Below, one piece after another: positions 10,926 through 20,566 of a stretch of 64,000 bases of DNA (position 1 is the first letter of the stretch; the number at the start of each line of letters is the position of its first letter). A model generated the notes under the pieces. That model searched no databases and was not told the origin of the DNA. It worked only from the letters and a program-made list of their open reading frames with translations. The stretch spans positions 44,339,634 to 44,403,633 of the forward strand of contig CM055112.1 in the NCBI GenBank assembly GCA_029204225.1, in the 5' to 3' direction. This DNA is from Diphasiastrum complanatum (lineage: Eukaryota > Streptophyta > Lycopodiopsida > Lycopodiales > Lycopodiaceae). The position numbers and the translations under genes were made by a program.

Positions 10926-11344
10926 TTATCCAGAGGCAGGTTTCTGGAGGTGCTGGCATTATCTACATGCAGACCAGAATATCTGTCCCGAAGCCTTTTG
11001 AGAATGACGAAATCCTTTGGCATGATGGTGACACACTTACCATGCACTGCCAAAACACAAGTATCCTCAAAAAACTGGAACATAAAATCTTCTGCAGCAC
11101 CTTGCAAGGCCTGCATGGCTGTCATGACAAAATGAACATCAAGCCCAAGTGATAGAGTGACATTTCGGACAGATCGGTCGAAAGGAGCTCTAGGGATCAA
11201 CAATTCAGTTGATCTCTGGAGTTTTCTAATTTTTGTAAGCCAGACCTGCTTCCTGCCACGCCTATGGCCAGTACCAGGGGGAATATGAGAACGGGATGGC
11301 TGTACAGTGGTGATGGCACGGGCGGTGGATTTAGTCCTGGCCAT
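10799..11344 (-). CDS. Divergent histone H3-like protein (CENH3-like features)
   Basis: The ATG at 11344 opens MARTKSTAR, followed by a complete H3 histone fold (mature residues about 31-123): IRKLQRSTELLIPRAPF (alpha-N/alpha-1), VRNVTLSLGLDVHF (loop 1), MQALQGAAEDFMFQFFEDT (alpha-2) and VTIMPKDFVILKRLRDRYSG (alpha-3). H3 packages DNA in nucleosomes. The N-tail keeps ARTK and R8 but has Ala at position 9, lacks recognisable K27/K36 contexts and is about 13 residues shorter than in H3. LLIPxAPF is typical of centromeric H3, but loop 1 has exactly the ordinary H3 length. After residue 123 this frame adds 57 residues to a TGA at 10799-10801; a neighbouring frame offers a more protein-like basic tail. 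A second in-frame ATG lies at 11347. It could be a diverged CENH3, another H3 variant or a captured, decaying copy. Confidence 0.85.
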   Translation of the reverse strand: MARTKSTARAITTVQPSRSHIPPGTGHRRGRKQVWLTKIRKLQRSTELLIPRAPFDRSVRNVTLSLGLDVHFVMTAMQALQGAAEDFMFQFFEDTCVLAVHGKCVTIMPKDFVILKRLRDRYSGLHVDNASTSRNLPLDKTDMPTTLGGRESRLSPRRLDLEGQLLPFLLDISLPKYPVSS

Positions 11345-11466
11345 CATTCTCGGAAGAAAAAAATTAACAAAAAGAAGGTTGAAATAAACAAAAGTGGATA
11401 AAAAAAAATTTGCGACGAAAGGGCGCTTGAGATCGATACCAGCACTAAATATTGGTTTCAAGTGCA

Positions 11467-11690
11467 AGATCTACAGAGATTATATGCAGAAAAGAGATGT
11501 GCGCTCAAAAGCGATATTGCACAGCAGGCGGTATCGGACTCAAGCGCATTGTGAGAGAGCAGAAGCTTGAAGGATGAAAGAGCATGCTTGAGAGCAATAT
11601 CAGGAGCTAAAAGCGAGAATTTTGCAAAAAAAAATGAAAATTTTGAGGGCTTATATATACGAAAGTTTTGCACGTGTGAAAAGACGGCTG
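11467..11690 (-). repeat. Inverted copy of the duplicated promoter/leader
   Basis: Read on the minus strand, the region from TTTCACACGTGCAAAA through the TATA box and an untranslated leader resembles the plus-strand copies. Shared features are a CTCTC..A.AA.GCGC(C/T)TG motif, a (T/G)CCGATAC(C/T)GC-type motif, and T(G/C)AAGCGC-type motifs. The H3-like gene and the plus-strand gene thus appear to have homologous 5' regions arranged head to head. Similarity is patchy and was judged by eye. Confidence 0.5.
11651..11659 (-). promoter_or_regulatory. TATA box of the H3-like gene
   Basis: On the minus strand TATATATAA lies about 300 bp upstream of the ATG at 11344 and just downstream of a CACGTG core (11671-11676). 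The same spacing of CACGTG/CACATG-type motif and TATA box is seen in the two related plus-strand promoters. Confidence 0.55.
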
Positions 11691-11693
11691 AGA

Positions 11694-12254
11694 CACGTGT
11701 TGTCAGATGATTAGACCACGTGGAATGTCCGTACTGATTATAATACACCAATTATGAGGCCACGTGGGCTAAGACACGTGCGCGAATCCCTGATCGACAT
11801 GTGTCATTCTCGCACGTGACAAATGTCAGATCCATCCTTTTAGGTACAGTGCATTTATTTTGGCCAATCAAAAGTCGACATGTGTCCCTTCGCCACTTTT
11901 CCACACATGCAAAATAATTTTTATAAATAGATCTTTTTGGGCACGGATTCTCACGCAAATCCATGATTTCTTTGCCGGATATCAATTTCAAGCGCGCCGC
12001 TTGCTCTCATTACAACTCTTGGCTATTATGCGCCTGGATCCAATACTGCATCGTCCGGTATCGCATTCAAGCGCGTCTCGCATATCTTTTATTTTCTGGT
12101 CGTTCTTCTTGTGTTCGGATCCGATTCTCCAACTTCAAAAATCTCTCTCGAGCGCTCGTGCTTGTCGGACCAAGGGTTTGCGCCTGAGAGTGAATCTTTG
12201 TTTAAAATGTCTAATTTTGAATCCAGTTTGTTTTCTTTTTTTAATGAATTTCTA
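11694..12254 (+). repeat. Promoter/leader repeat, copy 1
   Basis: About 560 bp starting GACACGTGTTGTC, repeated head to tail in 12255-12830 with the same order of elements: CCACGTGGAATGTCCGTAC, GACA.GTGTC, a TATA box (TATAAATA, 11932-11939), TTTGCGCCTGAGAG and a start region TTTTGAATCCAGTTTG. It is rich in CACGTG (G-box) cores. Copy 1 keeps an ATG at 12207 opening MSNFESSLFSFFNEF, after which it runs into copy 2. Confidence 0.8.
11932..11939 (+). promoter_or_regulatory. TATA box, promoter copy 1
   Basis: TATAAATA downstream of CCACACATGCAAAA; it is at the same place relative to the repeat unit as the TATA box in copy 2. Confidence 0.5.
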
Positions 12255-12830
12255 AGACACGTGTCGTCTGATGATTAATCCACGTGGAATGTCCGTACGC
12301 ATAATGATGACCAAATTATAAGGACACATGGGCTGTGACACGTGGGCAAATCCCTTGACGACGCGTGTCATTCTCACACGTGACAGATGTCAGATCAATC
12401 ATTCAAAGTACGGTACATTTATTTGGGCCAATCACATGTCGACACGTGTTCCTTCGCCACTTCTCCACACGTGCAAAAAATTTTATATAAATAGGTATTT
12501 TTTGGCTCGGATTTTCACGCAAATTTATGATTGCTTTGTCGGATATCAATTTCAAGCGTGTCACTTGCTCTCATCACGTCTCGTTGACTATTATGAGTCT
12601 GGATCCGATACTGCATCCTCCGGTATCGCATTCAAGCACTTTCGTATCCCTTTTCTTTCTTGGTCGTTGTTCTTACGCTCGGATCCGATACTCCAGCTTC
12701 CAATATCTCTTTTGAGCGCACGTTGCCTGGACTTGCTTGTCTGACCTGGTGTTTGCGCCTGAGAGCGATATTTGGAACTTTAGTTATTTTGAATCCAGTT
12801 TGGTTTCTAATTTTAATGAATTTGGTATTA
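12255..12830 (+). repeat. Promoter/leader repeat, copy 2
   Basis: Head-to-tail duplicate of 11694-12254, with substitutions and small indels throughout, ending at GAATTTGGTATTACTGAT. Its coding start differs from copy 1: the position matching the ATG of copy 1 reads CTTTAGTTATTTTGAA, so the start codon appears lost here, although the reading frame after it continues into the downstream gene. Confidence 0.8.
12484..12493 (+). promoter_or_regulatory. TATA box, promoter copy 2
   Basis: TATATAAATA about 10 bp downstream of CCACACGTGCAAAA. It is the TATA box nearest the plus-strand gene. Confidence 0.55.
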
Positions 12831-14360
12831 CTGATAGGTTGGACTATTTCAAATCCTTTTTTTTTTTTTTTTTAATTCTACCTTCTATAATTGAAGGCCC
12901 TGGTGTGGAGGCATGTTTTGAGATATATCTCAAATTTAAGTCCCTGCTCAGGTCTCAGAATACGGACATGATTCATTATCAAGACTTGGTGGCACTCGAC
13001 AATCATATCTATAAAGCTAAGCTTGACAGAATGTTTACCAAGTTACATAATGATTTCAAGTCTGTAGATGAGTGCCCAATTCATAATAAAAAATGTAGAT
13101 TTGTTGATTTTCAGTCTGCTTTTGTTTTTTTTCTTTTGTTAAATATTTCTGACGATTCATAGTGCCCTCCACTTCTGAATCAGCTTCTTCTAGTGGTACA
13201 AAGTCTGAAAAGTCAAAGATTGTAGATATAGAAACCTTTTTTTATTGATATGAGTGTTAATTTAGATGATTGTTCTGATTTTGATCATGCTCGAAATAGG
13301 TCTAGCTTTATAGGACCTAGAACACCCACTACCCTTTCTCCTTCTGATAAATTTTTGATCACTTTGCCTACTTATAATATAGATAGTGATTTCTTTTTGA
13401 CAATATCGGATATATCGGATCGTTTTTACTTCACTGAAGCTGAGACTCTTTGCATTTTGAGCAAAGAGCTTGATGAATTTTCAGATATTATTGATTTTGA
13501 TGCTGATGATCTTCTCCCTAGTGTTGACGATGTACATAATGATAAATTTTATTCAAGGAAAGATTGCTTGAAAATAGTTGTGGAGGAAATGTGCAACAAA
13601 GAAGATGATCTGCCTTCTGAGGAGGAGTTTCTTAGAATCCAAAGTCAACTTGGATTTCCACAGCCAACTGTCTATTCACCAACAATATTGACATCGAAAA
13701 GTGGACATAATATTGATGGTGAGACAGTAATCAGATAAGACAAAGCCGAATGCGTAAATTTTTGTCTCTTATCAAGTACTAGTAGACTTTTTATGTCAGA
13801 TTATATACTGGAACTTTCTTTGTTTTTTATCATTTCAGGAAATAATTTTCCTTGATGATTTCGCAATCCGTCGAGGAGGGCAAAGATCTTCTACGGAAGA
13901 ATTTTCAAGAGATCATGCACTCGGGCACTATCTAAAGTCCTTCAAGAATAATGAGATAAGTGTTGCCCATTCAAAGTTTCATCAACATGGTGAAACTATG
14001 ATTATGGCAATCAAGGCACTGTCTCATTTTCTTGGAGGACCTAATTTTAATAAGGTGCATAAAATAATTTTTGTAAAGAAAACTATTGCGGATAAAATTT
14101 TAGGATATGGACAAGTGAATTCCATGTTCAGATCATCTCATTTTGCTATTGGAGAGCTATTGGATCCATACGAAAGAAAAAAATTGTTGCATGATTCTAA
14201 GTTGCAACTTTCATTGGAAAAAATATCGGAAGCAAATTAGATAGTGTTGAATTGTAGTTTGTAAATATTTTTATTTAATATACAAAATTTTATTGTGTGT
14301 CTATAGCCTACTGGCTTGTATAAATTTGCATGCTTTTTGAAATTTTTTATAATCCGTCGA

Positions 14361-17079
14361 TTATGTATTATGACGAAATTGGATTCTTCTATAAAACCAT
14401 TGGAAAAATTGCAGGATATAGCTGTTTTTTGTGCTAGTTCCGCCATGTTGTGTACTTTTATGAAATGTCGCTCTTGCTTGCCAATGAGATTTTTCCATTC
14501 CTTGTGATGACCATATGCTAAGACTTCCACTATTTCTTGCAAAGAATGTCGAATGATGTCGTAATATGTGCTGCAAGTCATAAAAACACAATCTAAATCG
14601 GTACCAAGATTATCTAATTTAATTACATATATTTGTCTATGGTAGTGTAAAATCAAAATCTTACCATATAATGTGTTATATGATCAACACCCCATGCACT
14701 CTGAACTGCATCCACAAATTCATTGGTTGTTTTCTACATCATTTGAACATCAGTATTTAAAAATTTATCTTTTCTCAAGTATTTCACCATGTTGTCTAAC
14801 TTTTTCCAAACTTCTACTTTGTGTATACGAGTAGAACCTTCTTCTTCGAAATCTTGAATTGCTGCAATAATTTCTTTCCAGACCGTGTATTGAACCTTAG
14901 ATTGTTTGCCAGAATAATTTGATAAAAATCTTCGAGCTTGTTTTACCTGATAACTTGTCATCTTTTTTTATTTTAACGTGGCCTTTATGTAAGCCTGCTT
15001 TGGACAACACATCTTCTAATCTGAAAATAGCTTCCTTCGCAAAGGCCTCTGGTTCGGAATTCCATGCAAACAAGATGTAAAGATATATTATTTTTTCTAT
15101 AATACGCACCTCCACATGCAATGTACAGATATGAACATTTCGTAGAGAAATCGGCAGTACAGGTTTCCAATTAGGATCTTCTCGATCTCTTGATATTCCT
15201 GTACTCCTTGTCATGTCTTTTGTTGTTTTCATGCAGTACAAACAAGGGTGTTTAGAGTTGGCGCCATGAGATACATTGAACATACATTTTAATGTCTTCA
15301 GATCTCCTGCTAAATGCCATTCAATGTTGAAAGGCCAATTCTAGAAATATTGAGTGGAACTCCCTCCATGTGATTTTTTATGGTGGCAGGATATGATGTT
15401 CTATTAAATATCCATGAGAGAATGTTATGGTCTTCTTTCAACACCTATAAGAGTATACAAAAACGTGATTAGCCTCATATTATTAACACAGAGAAGATTT
15501 TAGATATGAAATCCATATTAAAATGATTATCCCTATTTATAATGCGAAGGAACTGCTATACCTGAAATGCTGCCAACCACCAGATATCATTTTCTGATTG
15601 AACACTGAAATTGAGGCCTTCTGAGTCCTCTGAATTTGAAAGTGCTCCATTCATGATTGTGAGACTGACTTTTTTCATTTTTTGTCCTTTTATAATTTCA
15701 GACTCATCTAACTTGAGAACAACTATCAACTTATTATTGACATTCTCATTTGTAATACTGTAAAAATTTATGATGAATGTTAATAACTGATTAATGTCAA
15801 TAAATAAATTGTTGGAATTGTTATATGCTAGACTTTCTCCTTTCAAGCAATACACTTCATTGATATGAGATGGATTACCAACTATTGTCTGCATACCATG
15901 GTTTAACATGTCCCTTTTTTTTTAAAGTTGAAATGGTCGTGGGATTGGAAACTTTTTAATATTTACCTGTGCAAATGCCTCCTTTATCATCTTAAACATT
16001 GTTGCATATGCTTCCCTATTGATGCTAGAAAAGTCACATGTCCCCTGAAGCAATGTAGCGTCTAATATTTTTCCAAGTTCATAAATAATGCTATCAGTAA
16101 CTGAAGCCTTAATCTTTTTCATTTTGTTATTATTTAACATTGATTTCATAGATTTAGAAGTCAAGATAGAGCCTAATGAGTTTCCAATTGAAATCTCATC
16201 GGCCAAATGGTCTTCAACAACCAATGCTGATCTGCATTGCAAACATAATGTTCATGAAAAAGTCAATAGAAATTAGAACACTCATAGTATTCACAACAGT
16301 ATATAATAAGCAAATCAACAGAAAGTTGAAATGAATAAATAACAAAATTAGTGATTATGAATAAATCAAAAAGTTCAAGCAATTTTCAGTACCAAATAAG
16401 CTATAACCTACATGAATGCATGAATTTGTCTTTTTCTATGACTCCTCTAGATGATAGATCACATATATCCTTGTTTACCAGTCTTTTTCTCTTGTTGCTT
16501 CGGACCTTTCTGTTGAGCACATCCATATCTTTAACAAGAGACAAATATGAGATACGCATGGATTGAAATGCAATTTTTATCTTATCATTACTAGTTGTAT
16601 AATAATGCAAAGAAGATTTCAACCTTTGGATCTCCTCTTTGATCATCTCATTTTCATCTAAACAAGTTTTTATCTTTGTAGATTTTTCTTCGCACTCCTT
16701 TGATATTTTCCTTGATTCCTCTTCCAAAGAATGTATTCCTTGCATTGAATGTGCATTCCCATAGAGCATCAAATTCTCACAGTAACCCAAAAGGCCATTT
16801 TTACCATGACACATATAGATTATTATCTGACTCACCGAATGAAAATCTGGATGTTGCAATGAACATGGATCAATAGGATACAATGTTCCTGATGACATAT
16901 AAATCTACATGATTTAGCTTTTCCTCCTTGTATCGGACCATATCAGAAGTTGACAATTTGGGTTGCTTTGAATTCTCGTCCTGAGCAGAGCATATTTTGG
17001 TGAGAGATCCACATGAAGATGATAAAGCTTTGTCATCAGTACAATAGTATACTAACAAACAACACAATGACAATAACAA
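14361..17079 (-). pseudogene. DDE-transposase-like multi-exon gene, copy 2
   Basis: Minus-strand exons, in coding order: 17079-16903 and 16898-16401 (LYPIDP, NGLLGYC, a coiled-coil-like Glu/Lys/Ile stretch, KRKRLVNKDICDLS); 16232-15966; 15892-15563 with LIVVLKLDESEI and VSLTIMN; about 15445-15060 with WHLAGDLKTLKC, HGANSKHPCLYC and LHVEVRIIEKI; about 15060-14700 with LSGK then QARRFLSNYSGK and WGVDHITHYM; and 14583-14361 with SGSLSIWSSQGMEKSHW, ending TAA. Several introns have textbook GT-AG signals (CAG|GTAAAT at about 15965, CAG|GTATAG at about 15562, ATG|GTAAGA near 14650). The pattern Asp, GD.K, CxxC and QG.EK recalls RNase-H-fold transposase-like proteins; the specific family is not identified. 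Frameshifts near 16900, 15340 and 14945 make it a pseudogene. Confidence 0.55.
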
Positions 17080-17560
17080 AGCTGGAGATGGCGCTAACGA
17101 CTCTACTGGAGATAGAGATGGCGTAGGCTTTCTTCAGAAATGTCACTCCTAATTCAGATTTTTGAGTGTTCCCAACTATTGGGAGGAAATATTTCAGCAT
17201 TTTGAAAAATTATATTTTAACTATGGTTAAACACCAATGAAGTTTGATGTGACTAAACTAACGTGCATTCATTTACATGGAAAGTAGTGCGGGCAGATGC
17301 GTAAAGAAGTTAGAAAATGATATTATAATTACTTTATAGTTATTTTTCTCTCTCCTACATGGCATTTTTTATAAAGCCCTCTTTGGGCCCATATTTTCTC
17401 TAATGTCAACTTCAACATGCACTCAAAAAATCAGACATGATCAATTAATGCACCTAATTCATGCTCCACTTTCCCTTGAAATGTGAGCCACATGGAATCA
17501 ACCATATTTCTTGAGTTTCTTTTTGGAATTACAACTTGAGAAGGTCTCTCCTCCTCAATC
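17080..17560. other. Stretch without a recognisable gene
   Basis: Upstream flank of the DDE-like gene. AT-rich with no coding frame of note. I looked for terminal inverted repeats matching the 9.3-9.6 kb region and did not find any by eye. Confidence 0.5.
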
Positions 17561-18170
17561 CTTGGCACACTTGAACCTTGAGATGATTCTTTAACATGTT
17601 GTCACACGGAGATTCGTTCTCATGAGAGATAACATTGTTCAGATTCAAGCACATGCAAATGATTCCACAATTATCGCTATGATTAACACTACGATCTACT
17701 AACACTAACAATTAACAATACACATTCATTAGATCAAGCTTATTTTTCTCTCTCTTTTCCTTCTCTCATAAAAAGTGTAAGAATATTCAATCCCAATAAT
17801 TAAACTAATCCAACAAATAGCAAATCCAAATAAAGCATGATAAATAGATCAAGAAAAGAAGAGCAAGGACATCCAATTCCAATTTGAAAGAGATTCTACC
17901 TGCTTTATTGAAATAAACATGTAAATGAATTACAAAGCACTACTATATATAGTGGATTTTAGGGCTTTGGCCTCAAATCCTATTGGCCAATTTCCACCTC
18001 CCTTGTTATTTGAAATTTGAAATTTGGGAGGGACCTTTTTTTTATTCACTAACTTGAGTATTAGGCCTTGCAACATTAAATTCTCGCCTAGAGTCATTTT
18101 ATTAATTTTTAACTAATCAAATAACTATGTGATCATTGGTTTGGACTTCCACACGCAGGGGAATGCACCT
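17560..18170 (-). repeat. LTR-like repeat R, copy 1
   Basis: This stretch matches 61760-62370 in the same orientation: shared blocks include TTCGTTC.CATGAGAG, a CT-rich run ending CTCTC(T)CATAAAAA or variant, GAAGAGCAAGGACAT, TTGCTTTATTGAAAT, AATCCTATTGG, and AACTATGTGATCATTGG. The second copy adjoins a Tat-like ORF, so R is probably a Tat-type LTR or part of one. Confidence 0.7.
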
Positions 18171-18299
18171 CCTTTGCCTTTGGATTTGTTTTTTCTCTTG
18201 ATGAAAAGGGCTTTGTCATCTCCATCATTGAGAGAGAGCTTCTCCATCCTTGACTCGATGTATGTTCTTCTACTCTTCTCGGCCATGAGGACTCCTAAA

Positions 18300-19056
18300 A
18301 AGATAATTCAAGTGTCCTAGGCGATGATGCCAGAGTAATGCTTTATTGACTAAAACAAAGGTTTTCAAGGCTTGACTAGACTTAGAATAACAATGTGCCA
18401 GTATATATAAGTAACCATGTCTCTTGCCAAGTGCAAGGATCTTATTACTCCTATCAATAATTTTGCATTGATCAGATTCGAATTCTACCTTATGACCTAA
18501 ATCTGTAATTCTACTTACTGATAACAGATTTTTAGAGATTTTAGGAACATATAAGACCTTTGATAGTAATTTGAATTGATCATGCTAGAATCGCAATCTT
18601 ACAGTACCTTCACCTTCAATAGTGTGAGTACTATTGTCACCAAGATGAACAAATTTCATTTTGCTGTAAGACGTGTAGGAGTTGAAGATCTCACGTTGAT
18701 TGGTCATGTGCTGAATTTTTCCAGAATCAAGAACCCATGAATCATCCAAAAATGTGCTTTGATCTTTGACCATGAATGCGCCTTCATCCACTTTGACCTG
18801 GGGAGATGATGAAACTATGTTTGCTTGTTGATCAGGTTGCTTGGCTGCATTCTTCGCTTGGAGAATTTGGCAATCCTTGATCTCATGGTTATTGTGCTTG
18901 CAATACCTACAAAACATCTTCTTCTTTGACTGTGGATTTGATGATTGTCCTTGACTTTGAGTCTATTTCTAATTTGTTGCAGCCTTCTTGGAGCTTTTAT
19001 GCTTCTATCACTTAGAGCCTTTGTTGACATATAGAACCTAAGTGGAGGAAGTAGAC
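18300..19056 (-). mobile_element. Copia element B, left part: gag knuckle, protease, GAG-pre-integrase
   Basis: Minus strand, in order: zinc knuckle CRYCKHNNHEIKDC (CX2CX4HX4C, about 18912-18870), protease active-site region WVLDSGKIQHMT (about 18740-18705; the usual Gly-Ala after DSG is Lys-Ile here), then KFVHLGDNSTHTIEGEGTVR. A frame change follows, then SVSRITDLGHKVEFESDQC and a GAG-pre-integrase end LLWHHRLG (about 18330). Proteases of this class cut the polyprotein and need D-S/T-G. The gag part to the right is interrupted by element C at 19057 and resumes at 24711. Same family as copies A, F and G in this window. Confidence 0.8.
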
Positions 19057-19915
19057 TGTTGAAAATTCCAGAATTCACACGTGTGAGAAATGTCCACAAG
19101 AGTGACTGATCTTGATTAAGCTTTGTGATTGGCACAATACCCTGATTCTAGATTGTTCAACAAGATCTAGTTCAGAAGATATGGCTAATTCACAATCTAG
19201 CATGCTAATCAATAGAATATGATAGCAATGAATCAAAGAATGATTAAAAGTACAAGATTACAATGCATAAGCATTAGCCTCAATATGAGTTAGAGAGAGA
19301 GAGCTAGAGAGATAACAAGAAAAAACAGTTTAGATCCAACCAAGCATGAATTAGCTACAAAACTTTGGTTCTTCATTACTTTGTGAATGAGAATGATATG
19401 TACATATATAGGAGAGCCAGAATTCGTGGTACTTCAATGCACATCCTACACCTATTCAAGTGCAAACAACTATTAACTTGACACCTAACTGCTAGCATGC
19501 ATAGGTTGCACCTAACTTCTACCTACTTTCTCCAAATGGCAATTTCTCAACTAGCCATGTACAAATCTACATGCATGTGCCCATTAGAGTGATTGCATGC
19601 TTTGCATGTCACAATGGAAACTTAGGAAATTATGCATTTATTGTGGCTCGAGTTTCTACAAGGCCATAATTGACCAATTCCATGTGAATCTCTATATGCA
19701 TGTCAAACTAGACATTGTCAACATTATTGCATATCATACTAGACCAACTAGACTTTATGCATGTCACTGGATTTGATCTACCTAACCCAAACTTGCCCTA
19801 TTCTACAAGGATATGTGCTCAATTCACATACCTTGGATATGTACAAAATATTTACATGGGTAGGATCCCCCAAACATTAACAACAGACGATAGATATGTT
19901 TTACAATTCTTAACA
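19057..19915 (-). repeat. 3' LTR of element C
   Basis: TGTTGAAAATTCC to TTAACA; matches 23832-24701 closely, with a 10-bp deletion near 19432 and a few substitutions. It holds the perfect palindrome TCACACGTGTGA at 19075-19086. Confidence 0.9.
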
Positions 19916-19930
19916 CTCCTCCTTAAAATA
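19916..19930 (-). promoter_or_regulatory. Polypurine tract of element C
   Basis: On the minus strand AAGGAGGAG lies directly before the left (3') LTR, as expected for the plus-strand primer of an LTR element. Confidence 0.6.
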
Positions 19931-20153
19931 TATCTATCTGATGTTGGTGAAGATCCTTTGAGTTTGGATTCTTTGCTTTGCATTTGAAGTGAAGATGAAC
20001 AAAGAATCCATCATAGCATTATTCTTACCAAATCCACGATAAGTTCCCTTTGATAGAAATATTTTCCAAATGCCTTTGAAAAATATTCCACCAACCTGCT
20101 ACAATGCCAATGTACCTCCTGCATGTCTGATGTCGATCTTGGGTATGCAAAGT

Positions 20154-20561
20154 CTACATGCATGAAGTTGGCTGCAAGAAAGACTGAAAAAACCGAGGCT
20201 TCCATGCCTCATCATGACCACAAAGATCATACAGATCAAGATTGTACCATGAGCAATTTTCAAGATTAAGCATACTAGCTTCACTAGTCCAAAAAATATG
20301 AACTCTATCCAAAATGGATCTAATCTTGAACCCATAATCAAACTTGATCAAATTAAGGCTAAATACTTTCTTGATGGTGTAAATGTCCTCAGTGGATGCT
20401 TCACTTAACCTCACAAGAAGTTTACAATATGCCTCAATACATGAAAAAGCTCCTTCTTTCAAACTATGAGTACTAAACTCATACTTGCTCTTACTCAATT
20501 TAAGAGCATACAAATGATGGTACAACATCTTTCTTTCTAGATGTTTTGGAAATATAATCAA
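20154..20561 (-). CDS. Accessory protein of element C, C-terminal part
   Basis: 135 codons open on the minus strand. The sequence around HLYALKLSKSKYEFSTHSLK, then CIEAYCKLLVRLSEAS and VFSLNL aligns in order with the ORF of element E (3164-3949). Its N-terminal half lies right of the inserted solo LTR (about 21430-21244; GGIHFVLLTYCSFS, then SQRSSKTI), so the solo LTR split the gene. The C-terminal part differs more, with several Trp and Leu residues but no known motif. Function unknown. Position, between the shortened integrase and the 3' LTR, is where RT and RNase H would be in a full copia element. Confidence 0.55.
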   Translation of the reverse strand: MIIFPKHLERKMLYHHLYALKLSKSKYEFSTHSLKEGAFSCIEAYCKLLVRLSEASTEDIYTIKKVFSLNLIKFDYGFKIRSILDRVHIFWTSEASMLNLENCSWYNLDLYDLCGHDEAWKPRFFQSFLQPTSCM

Positions 20562-20566
20562 GTCAC

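Larger units (their letters stand above)
12207..14240 (+). pseudogene. Unrecognised multi-exon gene next to the H3-like gene
   Basis: Plus-strand blocks follow the duplicated promoter. 12789-13162 encodes a hydrophilic segment including YQDLVALDNHIYKAKLDRMF and CPIHNKKC. 13160-13245 gives a Ser/Lys-rich linker (SESASSSGTKSEKSK). 13250-13738 encodes an acidic segment with PRTPTTLSPSDKFLITLP. A typical acceptor (ATCATTTCAG at about 13840) then opens a block ending at 14240 with ALSHFLGGPNFNKVHKIIFV and LLDPYERKKLL. A GTAATC donor near 13727 would join the last two blocks in phase. Frame changes near 12860 and 13240 suggest decay or unseen introns. No domain is recognised. The order Ser-rich linker, P-TP-SP, L(L/I)T resembles the tail of the H3-like gene, so the two may be distantly related. 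Confidence 0.45.

Noticed and set aside
9569-17079. Endogenised large DNA virus as the source of the histone-like gene
   Set aside because: The genes have GT-AG introns and plant-type TATA/G-box promoters, and no viral hallmark gene was seen.
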